DNA of 9,246 nt from Candidatus Nealsoniibacteriota bacterium (GTDB taxonomy: Bacteria > Patescibacteriota > Minisyncoccia > Minisyncoccales > PWPS01). Below the pieces are notes generated by a model. It was given only the letters and a program-made list of their open reading frames with translations. It was not told where the DNA came from and did no database searches. The position numbers and the translations under genes were made by a program. Of this stretch, positions 1 to 5,921 are shown piece by piece. Where the stretch lies: the NCBI GenBank assembly GCA_003561025.1, contig PWII01000051.1, positions 1 to 9,246 on the forward strand. Direction: 5' to 3'. Within the stretch, counting starts at the first letter, position 1, and each line of letters opens with the position of its first letter.

Positions 1-1008
1 AAGAAAAACTTTGAAACGAAAGCAAAAATCATTCGATTAATTCGTCAATTTTTAGATAGTAAAGATTTTATAGAGGTAGAGACTTCAGTGTTTCAAAATA
101 TCTATGGTGGTGCCGAAGCAAAACCATTTAAGACAAAGATTAATGCATTTGATATCGAGACTTACCTCAGAATCTCTTTGGAGCTCGATTTAAAACGTCT
201 AATTGTCGGAGGTTTTGAGAAAGTTTATGAAATTGGAAGAGTCTTCCGAAACGAAGGAGTGGGACGAATGCATAATCCTGACTTTACAATGCTTGAATTT
301 TATTGGGCTTACAGCGACTATAAAAAACTTATGAAGCTGACAGAAGAGATGTTCTCCTTTATGGTAAAAAATATTTTTGGTGGTACAAAGATTATTTACG
401 AAGGAAAAGAGATTGATTTTAAAACTCCTTGGCCAAGAGTTGAATACGAAGATCTAATAAAGAGGAATACAAAACTAGATATTAACGAATTAAATAGAGA
501 AGCTCTCTATAAAGAAGCCAAAAAGATAGGTGTTGATGTCGATAAGAGCTTAAGTAAAGCAAAAATTATTGATGAAATTTATAAAAAACATTGTAGACCA
601 AAAATTTGGGAGCCGACTTTTGTAATTCACCATCCGGCTGACTCAAAGCCTCTTGCAAAACCACTTGATGATAACCCCTCAAAGCTTGCCTCTTTTCAAC
701 TTGTTGTTGCAGGTGGATGGGAGGTAATAAATGCCTATTCGGAGCTCAACGACCCTGTCTTGCAAAAGGATATTTTTCAAGAACAAGAAAAATATTTTGA
801 AGAGGGGATGGAGGAGGCACAAAGAATGGATCAAGATTTTATCGATGCTTTAGAGTATGGTATGCCACCAACTGCCGGATTTGGTATGGGAATAGACAGA
901 ATAACTGCACTTTTTACTGATTCGCACAGCTTGCGTGAAGTAATTATGTTTCCAACAATGAGACCAAAAAGTGAAGAAAAAAAAGAGAGAAAAAAGAAAA
1001 AAAAATGA
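1..1008 (+). CDS. lysS: Lysyl-tRNA synthetase, class II (5' truncated by window edge)
   Basis: This enzyme charges tRNA-Lys with lysine in the cytoplasm using ATP. The reading frame is open from base 1, so the gene begins upstream; 335 residues are visible. Family length is about 490-505, so the missing part should be the N-terminal OB-fold anticodon-binding domain. Visible class II catalytic landmarks are the motif 1 region ending in EVET (76-87), the GGA.AKPF segment (106-129), motif 2 with FRNEG (244-258), the SELND lysine-pocket motif (739-753) and motif 3 with GMGIDR (883-900). Two pocket segments are unusual: RISLE where RIAPE is typical, and GGWEVINAYSELND where GGREIGNGFSELND is typical. 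The key Arg, Glu and Asn positions are kept. The protein ends in a Lys/Glu-rich tail encoded by an A-rich tract. Its TGA overlaps the next gene's ATG, which indicates translational coupling. The family call is very secure. Confidence 0.97.
   Translation, partial: KKNFETKAKIIRLIRQFLDSKDFIEVETSVFQNIYGGAEAKPFKTKINAFDIETYLRISLELDLKRLIVGGFEKVYEIGRVFRNEGVGRMHNPDFTMLEFYWAYSDYKKLMKLTEEMFSFMVKNIFGGTKIIYEGKEIDFKTPWPRVEYEDLIKRNTKLDINELNREALYKEAKKIGVDVDKSLSKAKIIDEIYKKHCRPKIWEPTFVIHHPADSKPLAKPLDDNPSKLASFQLVVAGGWEVINAYSELNDPVLQKDIFQEQEKYFEEGMEEAQRMDQDFIDALEYGMPPTAGFGMGIDRITALFTDSHSLREVIMFPTMRPKSEEKKERKKKKK
997..1008 (+). other. A9 tract at the lysS stop / HD-gene start (possible -1 slippery site)
   Basis: Nine consecutive A residues (997-1005) end exactly at the lysS TGA (1006-1008), and the next gene's ATG is 1005-1007. 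In the lysS frame the last codons are AAA AAA AAA, giving an A AAA AAA heptamer followed by a stop. A one-base backward slip would read directly into the HD gene at its ATG. What is visible is only the homopolymer and the frame relation. I saw no clear stimulatory hairpin or pseudoknot downstream. It may simply be an A-rich lysine tail plus a coupled start. Confidence 0.35.
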
Positions 1009-1562
1009 AAAGAGAACAAGCGATAAACCTCATAAAAAAGCATGTAAAAAACAGAAATAGCATCAAACATATGCTTGCAGTTGAAGCGGTAATGAGAGCT
1101 CTAGCAAAAAGATTTGATGAAGACGAAGAGCTCTGGGGTCTTGCCGGACTCCTTCATGATATCGACATGGAGATTGTCGATTATAGGAATAATCCGGAAG
1201 AGCATGGCAAAAAGGGTGCTGAGATATTAGAAAAAGAGGGTGTTTCTAAAAAAGTTATTGATGCTGCCTTGGCTCACAACAAGGCTACGGGGAAAAAGAG
1301 GGAAACAGACCTTGAAAAGGCGATTCATGCGGCAGACCCGTTAACAGGACTTATTGTAGCTTCAGCACTAATTATTCCAAGTAAGAAGATAAATGACTTA
1401 ACTACTGATTCGGTTATAAAGAGATTTAAGGAAAAATCTTTTGCACGAGGGGCTGATAGAGAGACAATAAAGTGTTGCAGTGAGATAGGGCTTGAACTTG
1501 ATAAATTTATTGAGATTGGACTTCTTTCAATGCAAGAAATTAGCAAAGAGCTAGAGCTATAA
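1005..1562 (+). CDS. HD-superfamily metal-dependent phosphohydrolase (predicted)
   Basis: This 185-aa soluble protein resembles the small predicted HD hydrolases of the COG2316 type. The HD pattern is visible: His22, the His51-Asp52 pair in LLHDID, further His at 67 and 91, and Asp111 in AADPLTGLIVA. These are plausible ligands for one or two divalent metals. The C-terminal half has the family-like blocks SVIKRFKEKSFARGADRE and FIEIGLLSMQEI. Length is normal for the family. The start is fixed by the ATGA overlap with lysS, and there is no strong Shine-Dalgarno, so translation is probably coupled. The substrate cannot be read from the sequence. HD proteins cleave phosphate esters such as nucleotides, and the similarly sized HD protein YqeK hydrolyses Ap4A. 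The position between lysS and serS makes a nucleotide by-product substrate attractive, but that is inference. The fold is secure; the function is unknown. Confidence 0.9.
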   Translation: MKREQAINLIKKHVKNRNSIKHMLAVEAVMRALAKRFDEDEELWGLAGLLHDIDMEIVDYRNNPEEHGKKGAEILEKEGVSKKVIDAALAHNKATGKKRETDLEKAIHAADPLTGLIVASALIIPSKKINDLTTDSVIKRFKEKSFARGADRETIKCCSEIGLELDKFIEIGLLSMQEISKELEL

Positions 1563-1568
1563 AAAAAT

Positions 1569-1573
1569 AAGGA
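1569..1573 (+). promoter_or_regulatory. Ribosome binding site of serS
   Basis: AAGGA lies 7 nt before the serS ATG (1581) in the 18-bp gap after the HD gene. It is the clearest Shine-Dalgarno in the window at normal spacing. It supports the 1581 start and independent initiation of serS, unlike the overlap-coupled genes on either side. Confidence 0.6.
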
Positions 1574-1580
1574 AAAAATA

Positions 1581-2858
1581 ATGTTAGATATCAAATTTAT
1601 AAGAGAAAATAGAGATCTTGTAAGAAAGATAATTGATGATAAGAATATTCAACTTGACCTTGACCGTCTTCTTTTTTTAGACAAAAGGAGAAGAGAATTA
1701 ATTCAAGAAAAAGAGAAGCTAAAATCTCAACAAAATAAATTAACAAAGAATGATATTGATAAAGCAAAGGAATTAAAGAAAAAAATAAAGGAGATTTTGC
1801 CGAAGCTTAAGACTATTGAAGAAGAATATAATAGATTAATTCTCTTAACTCCGAATATATACTCAAAAGATACTCCAGTTGGTTCTAGTGAAGATGATAA
1901 TGTTGAAACTTTTAAGTGGGGAAATCCTCCAAGCTTTAAATTTAATGCAAAAAGCCATATAGAGCTCGGGAATGACCTAGATATTATCGACTTTGAGCGT
2001 GGTGTTAAGACAAGCGGTTTTCGTGGCTATTACTTAAAAAATGAGGCATCATTTTTAGCTATGGCGCTTCTCTGGCACTCAATTCTTAAAATGAAGGAAA
2101 AGGACTTTGATTTTTTGATTCCTCCAACAATTATAAGAGATTTTGCACTAATTGGGAGTGGTCATTTTCCTTTTGGAAAAGAAGAGATTTATCAGATTGC
2201 AAATCCCGGAAAACTTGCAGATGGCAGTAATGTTAAAGAAAAATTATATCTTGGAGGAACATCGGAGCCATCGCTTCTTGCATATTTTGCAGATAACTTG
2301 ATTGAAGAAAAGGATCTCCCCAAAAAAGTTTGCGCCTTCTCTCAGTGCTATAGATCCGAGGTAGGGAGTTATGGGAAAGATACCAAGGGGCTCTATCGAC
2401 TTCGTGAATTTATGAAAGTAGAGCAAGTTGTTCTCTGTAAAGACGACATAGAAGAATCAAATTTTTGGCTTGAAGAGATGAAAAAAATATCCGAAGAAAT
2501 TCTACAAGAACTGGAACTCCCTTATAGAGTTTTGCAGATATGTACGGGTGATATGGGTGCGGGAAAATACAAGATGTATGATATCGAAACATGGATGCCT
2601 TCACGAAAGTCTTATGGAGAAACTCATTCCGATTCAAATCTAACCGATTGGCAATCAAGGAGATTAAATATCAGATATAAAAAGAGTAATGGAGAGAAAA
2701 GATTTGTTTATGCACTAAACAATACAGTGATTGCTTCTCCAAGAATTTTAATTGCTCTTCTTGAAAATTATCAACAAGAAGACGGTAGCGTAAAGGTTCC
2801 AAAAATTCTTCATAAGTATCTACCATTTACAAAAATTCCAGCTAAGAGAAAAAGATAA
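1581..2858 (+). CDS. serS: Seryl-tRNA synthetase
   Basis: This class II synthetase charges tRNA-Ser (and tRNA-Sec where present) in the cytoplasm. At 425 aa it is full length for bacterial SerRS. Residues about 30-105 form the charged N-terminal coiled coil that grips the long variable arm of tRNA-Ser. The core starts near residue 110. It contains the TSE loop (227-229, in GGTSEPSLLAYF), which binds serine, and motif 2 (about 252-282), with CYRSEVGSYGKDTKGLYR. Motif 3 (about 379-403) has NNTVIASPRILIALLENYQ, and the closing DGSVKVPKIL segment is present. The TSE rather than TAE form and the motif 2 wording resemble the variant common in Gram-positive and CPR bacteria. The start is supported by an AAGGA site 7 nt upstream. 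The TAA stop overlaps the next ATG by one base (TAATG), so the downstream Fem gene is probably translated by reinitiation. Confidence 0.98.
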   Translation: MLDIKFIRENRDLVRKIIDDKNIQLDLDRLLFLDKRRRELIQEKEKLKSQQNKLTKNDIDKAKELKKKIKEILPKLKTIEEEYNRLILLTPNIYSKDTPVGSSEDDNVETFKWGNPPSFKFNAKSHIELGNDLDIIDFERGVKTSGFRGYYLKNEASFLAMALLWHSILKMKEKDFDFLIPPTIIRDFALIGSGHFPFGKEEIYQIANPGKLADGSNVKEKLYLGGTSEPSLLAYFADNLIEEKDLPKKVCAFSQCYRSEVGSYGKDTKGLYRLREFMKVEQVVLCKDDIEESNFWLEEMKKISEEILQELELPYRVLQICTGDMGAGKYKMYDIETWMPSRKSYGETHSDSNLTDWQSRRLNIRYKKSNGEKRFVYALNNTVIASPRILIALLENYQQEDGSVKVPKILHKYLPFTKIPAKRKR

Positions 2859-3784
2859 TGGAGTTTTTAGATAATAACTCAAAGGGAGAGTGGGATGAGT
2901 TCGTAGAAAAAAATAGTAATAGTTTTTTGCAGTCTTTTGATTGGGGAGAATTTAAAAAAAGCTATCAAGGTGTCTGGCGAGTCTGTATTCGGGATAAAGA
3001 GAATAAAATTATAGGTGCATGTCAGCTCTTTGAAGAAAAGAGATTATTTCAAAAATATCTATATATCCCACATGGTCCAATTGCAGAAAAGAGAGAGCTA
3101 AGAGAAAAATTGATAAATAATGTTGCCAAAAAAATAGATAGCAATTCTTTTTTTATTAAAGTAGAGCCCGAAAGAGATATATCTATCGGAAAAAAGGCTC
3201 TGCGTAGAGTTCAACCTCAAGAAACATCAGTTATCGATATTGATAAGGAGATGGATGATATTTTAATGAATTTTAGGAAAAGTACACGTTATAATGTACG
3301 AAATGCTAAAAAGAACGGGATTATTGTTGAAAAAAGCAAGGATTGTGACATCTTCTTTAATCTTATTAAAGAGACTACAGAAAGACAACAATTTAACAGC
3401 TATAACAAAAAATATTTTAAAGAGCTACTAGATAAAACAGATAGCACTCTTTTTGTTGCAAGAAAGAGAGATAAGGTAATATCAGCATCAATTATTCTTT
3501 TTTTTGGAAAAACCGCCTTTTATCTACACTCGGCATCTTCAATAATGGATAGGAGGTTAAATGCAACAAGTTACCTCATCTTTGAATCTATTAATGAGGC
3601 AAAAAGAAGAGGATGTCTAAGATATGACTTGTGGGGAATAGATAGAAAAAAATTCCCCGGTGTAACTACATTTAAAAAAGGTTTTGGGGGAGAAGATATA
3701 TTATATCCAAATGCAGTTGACTTACCTATACAAATAAATAAATATCGGCTCTACCTTCTTTTAGTAAAACTATTTAAGAGATAG
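2858..3784 (+). CDS. FemA/FemB/FemX-family peptidoglycan bridge aminoacyltransferase
   Basis: Members of this family take an amino acid from an aminoacyl-tRNA and attach it to the stem peptide of a peptidoglycan precursor on the cytoplasmic side of the membrane. The protein is 308 aa, the size of the single tandem-GNAT form without a coiled-coil insertion. Diagnostic segments are FLQSFDWGEFK (23-33), YIPHGPI (69-75), FRKSTRYNVRNAKKNGI (139-155), ETTERQQF (172-179), the YLHSASS block (222-228), ATSYLIFESINEAKRRGC (236-253), YDLWGID (256-262) and the C-terminal FKKGFGG (272-278). I see no signal peptide or membrane helix. The start overlaps the serS stop (TAATG), and murF follows after 3 bp, fitting a wall-precursor role. 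The donor (Gly, Ala, Ser or other) and acceptor cannot be read from sequence. Family call high, exact specificity unknown. Confidence 0.92.
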   Translation: MEFLDNNSKGEWDEFVEKNSNSFLQSFDWGEFKKSYQGVWRVCIRDKENKIIGACQLFEEKRLFQKYLYIPHGPIAEKRELREKLINNVAKKIDSNSFFIKVEPERDISIGKKALRRVQPQETSVIDIDKEMDDILMNFRKSTRYNVRNAKKNGIIVEKSKDCDIFFNLIKETTERQQFNSYNKKYFKELLDKTDSTLFVARKRDKVISASIILFFGKTAFYLHSASSIMDRRLNATSYLIFESINEAKRRGCLRYDLWGIDRKKFPGVTTFKKGFGGEDILYPNAVDLPIQINKYRLYLLLVKLFKR

Positions 3785-3787
3785 ATA

Positions 3788-5050
3788 ATGAAAAAGATAT
3801 ACCAGTTTTTATTAAAAATATTAACCAAGGCGATAATTAAAAAATATAGACCGCTTATTATTGCCGTTACCGGAAGTGTCGGTAAAACATCGACAAAGGA
3901 TGCTATTTTTAGCTCTTATTCTGACTATAAAAAGATAAGAAAAAGTGAGGGAAATTTTAATACAGAGATTGGAGCACCTCTTGTTTTTTTAAAAAAAGAT
4001 AAGCCCGGAGAAAACCCATTGGAATGGATTCTTATTCTTCTTGGAGGACTTTATCTCCTTATTAAAAGAGATGAGGATTATCCTGAAATTATCGTAACAG
4101 AGATCGCAGCGGATAAACCGGGAGACATAAAATACTTGGCAAATTTCATAAAACCGGATATCGCAATCTTAACGGCGATAGGAGAAGCTCCGGTACATAT
4201 CGAATTCTATAAAAACAAAGAAGAGCTTGTAAAGGAAAAAAGTGAGCTGATAAAAGCTCTATCAAAAGATGGTTTTGCAATTCTAAACGCTGATGACAAT
4301 AGTATCAATAGTATAAAAACAGATGCAAATAAGATAACTTTTGGTTTTAGCAGTGATGCGACGGTAAAAATTAAGGAATTCAGAGTAGTCTCTGCAAAAG
4401 GATCTTCTCTTGTCTTGAGCTATAAAAAAAGAGATTTCCCACTATTTCTTCCAATGTGTATAGGTGATTCTTTTGCCTATATTGCAGCAGCAGTTTTTGC
4501 TGTTGGAGTATCGCTAGAGATTGACGAAGAAAAAATTATTAAAATGATTGAAAAGATACGTCCCAGTAAGGGCAGGATGTATCCTCTTATAGGAATAAAA
4601 GAGAGCTTGATTTTAGATGGAAGTTACAATACCTCACCATCTTCAATGACAGCGGCTCTCTCTGCACTAAAAGAGATAGAAGGAAGGCGGAAGATAGCGG
4701 TTATTGGAGACATGCTAGAGCTTGGCGACTTTTCAGAAAGAGAACATCAAAGAGTTGGGGAAATTGCCGCTTTGTCATCTGATTATCTGATATCAGTCGG
4801 TAAGTGGGCAAGCAAAGTAAAGGATGGGGCAATAAAAAGTGGAATGGAAGAAAAAAAGATAGCTACCTACAAAAAATCAATTGATGTAATTCCTCAATTA
4901 AAGAAGATAATTGATAGGGGAGATGTTATTTTAATAAAAGGTTCGCAAGGTGTAAGAACAGAAAAAATTGTTTTTGCGATTATGCAGGATGTTGAAAGAG
5001 CAAGTGAGCTTCTTGTTAGACAGACGGATTTTTGGAAATTGAAGGAGTAA
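3788..5050 (+). CDS. murF: MurF-type ligase (UDP-MurNAc-tripeptide:D-Ala-D-Ala ligase), lacking standard N-terminal domain
   Basis: MurF uses ATP to add D-Ala-D-Ala to UDP-MurNAc-tripeptide, the last cytoplasmic step of the stem peptide. The Mur-ligase ATPase core is clear. It has a P-loop TGSVGKTSTK (28-37), GNFNTEIGAPL (55-65), TEIAADKPGDI (104-114), PVHIEFY (135-141), the likely carbamylated Lys151 in EKSEL, and LNADD (166-170). The C-terminal domain has LDGSYNTSPSSM (276-287), GDMLELGDFSEREH (307-320) and LIKGSQGVR (382-390). It is 420 aa against about 450 for E. coli. The P-loop starts near residue 28 instead of about 107, so the UDP-recognising domain I is absent. An extra segment of about 25 residues with a hydrophobic stretch (about 79-92) sits between GAPL and TEIAA. 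I recall similar forms from CPR genomes. It starts 3 bp after the Fem gene. Mur-ligase identity is certain; MurF rather than a relative is likely. Confidence 0.9.
   Translation: MKKIYQFLLKILTKAIIKKYRPLIIAVTGSVGKTSTKDAIFSSYSDYKKIRKSEGNFNTEIGAPLVFLKKDKPGENPLEWILILLGGLYLLIKRDEDYPEIIVTEIAADKPGDIKYLANFIKPDIAILTAIGEAPVHIEFYKNKEELVKEKSELIKALSKDGFAILNADDNSINSIKTDANKITFGFSSDATVKIKEFRVVSAKGSSLVLSYKKRDFPLFLPMCIGDSFAYIAAAVFAVGVSLEIDEEKIIKMIEKIRPSKGRMYPLIGIKESLILDGSYNTSPSSMTAALSALKEIEGRRKIAVIGDMLELGDFSEREHQRVGEIAALSSDYLISVGKWASKVKDGAIKSGMEEKKIATYKKSIDVIPQLKKIIDRGDVILIKGSQGVRTEKIVFAIMQDVERASELLVRQTDFWKLKE
5041..5047 (+). promoter_or_regulatory. Shine-Dalgarno-like GAAGGAG before ftsQ, with wide spacing
   Basis: GAAGGAG sits in the last murF codons, immediately before its TAA. 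The nearest ATG in the ftsQ frame is at 5065, 17 nt beyond the motif, which is wider than normal. A TTG at 5032 is upstream of the motif and is not served by it. The motif may load ribosomes that then move a short way to 5065, or the true start could be a rare codon such as ATA at 5053. Confidence 0.4.
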
Positions 5051-5064
5051 ATATACTAAACAAG

Positions 5065-5850
5065 ATGAAAAAAAACACAATAAGAAAAAGAAGGTCTGTT
5101 AGGAAAAAAAAATCTATATTGGAAAACAATATATTTTCAGGTTTTTTATTTTTAATTATTCTTATCTCATTGTCGGCTTATTTTTTTATCTTTTTTCCAT
5201 TTTTTCAAATTGAGTCAATCACAATTGAGGAGACAGAAGGTCTAAACAGAGATTCTTTAGAAGAATATATCAAAAAAAACATTACACAAAATATCTCACT
5301 TTTTACAACAAAAAGCATCTTTCTTATTTCGCCTGAAAAAATTGAAGAAGGAATATTAAAAGAGACTTTAACGGTTGAAGATATCAAGATTAGAAGATCT
5401 TTTCCTGCGACACTAGTTGTGGAGACAAGTGAAAGAGAGCCAATTATGTACTGGTGCAAGGACAAATCAAAAGAGAGCTGTTTTTATGTAGGCAAAGTTG
5501 GTTTTGTTTTTAAGAGAGCAGAGGTGTTAGAAAAGGATTTTCTCATCTTTACAACCTACTACACTCTGCCAAAAGACAAAAAAATTACAAATGCCAAAAT
5601 GATAGAAAACTTCTTTTTAATCAAAAAAGAGCTAAATGGAGCGGGCCTAAAGATAGATTATATTAAGATATCTTCTCCCACCAAAATTAAGGTCTCTCTT
5701 CTAAATGGCTTTGAACTATATCTTTTGCGCGAAGATATAGATGGTAATCTTTCTAAACTCAAGGCATTTTTGAAAAAGGAGGAGGTGAAGCTGGACGAAA
5801 AATTAGAATATATTGATCTCCGCTTTGAAGACAGAATATTCTACAAGTAG
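5065..5850 (+). CDS. ftsQ: Cell division protein FtsQ/DivIB
   Basis: FtsQ is a bitopic membrane protein that links early and late divisome proteins at the septum. From the ATG at 5065 the protein is 261 aa, normal for the family. Residues 1-20 are strongly basic and cytoplasmic. A single membrane helix spans about 23-46 (FSGFLFLIILISLSAYFF) with no signal cleavage site apparent. The POTRA domain starts at FQIESITI (47-54) and ends near REPIMYW (124-130), and includes the typical IRRSFPATLVVE strand region. The FtsQ beta domain follows to the C-terminus. Two Cys, at 131 and 139, lie outside the membrane and could form a disulfide. A longer version from TTG 5032 is possible but would overlap murF by 19 bp and adds nothing recognisable. 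ftsQ follows murF by 14 bp, the classic division/cell-wall neighbourhood. No ftsA or ftsZ is in view. Confidence 0.88.
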   Translation: MKKNTIRKRRSVRKKKSILENNIFSGFLFLIILISLSAYFFIFFPFFQIESITIEETEGLNRDSLEEYIKKNITQNISLFTTKSIFLISPEKIEEGILKETLTVEDIKIRRSFPATLVVETSEREPIMYWCKDKSKESCFYVGKVGFVFKRAEVLEKDFLIFTTYYTLPKDKKITNAKMIENFFLIKKELNGAGLKIDYIKISSPTKIKVSLLNGFELYLLREDIDGNLSKLKAFLKKEEVKLDEKLEYIDLRFEDRIFYK

Positions 5851-5862
5851 AGAAGCAAAAAA

Positions 5863-5889
5863 TTAGCACTCTTGACAAAGGTTTGCTAA
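5863..5889 (+). promoter_or_regulatory. CIRCE operator (HrcA binding site)
   Basis: The left arm TTAGCACTC (5863-5871) matches the CIRCE consensus at all 9 positions. A 9-nt spacer follows (5872-5880). The right arm GTTTGCTAA (5881-5889) matches GAGTGCTAA at 7 of 9. Arm length and spacing are exactly canonical, and the first gene downstream encodes HrcA itself, so autoregulation is expected. Outside the consensus the palindrome continues, so AAAATTAGCA (5859-5868) pairs fully with TGCTAATTTT (5884-5893). The spacer holds the -35 hexamer. I found no second canonical CIRCE in the window. Confidence 0.93.
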
Positions 5890-5900
5890 TTTTCTATTAT
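5872..5900 (+). promoter_or_regulatory. Sigma70-type promoter of the hrcA operon, inside CIRCE
   Basis: TTGACA (5872-5877) is a perfect -35 hexamer. After a 17-bp spacer, TATTAT (5895-5900) matches the -10 consensus at 5 of 6. Transcription should start near 5906-5908, leaving a leader of only about 14-16 nt before the hrcA ATG. The -35 lies entirely in the CIRCE spacer, so HrcA binding should block RNA polymerase access. No sigma32-type promoter was evident. Confidence 0.85.
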
Positions 5901-5921
5901 TAGGGATATGGTTAAAAAGAT

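Noticed and set aside
3717..3744. Internal promoter (TTGACT ... TAAATA) upstream of murF
   Set aside because: The -10 matches only about 3 of 6 positions, and the site lies within conserved Fem coding sequence. It is expected by chance in AT-rich DNA.
5032..5064. TTG start giving a 272-aa FtsQ that overlaps murF
   Set aside because: The extra 11 residues are not recognisable FtsQ sequence, there is no ribosome site before the TTG, and the ATG at 5065 lies after the GAAGGAG motif and starts a typical basic N-terminus.
5859..5900. Rho-independent terminator for ftsQ formed by the extended palindrome
   Set aside because: The 10-bp stem is nearly all A-T with a 15-nt loop, and the sequence after the stem is CTATTATTAGG rather than a U-tract. 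The CIRCE/promoter reading explains it better, although weak termination cannot be excluded.
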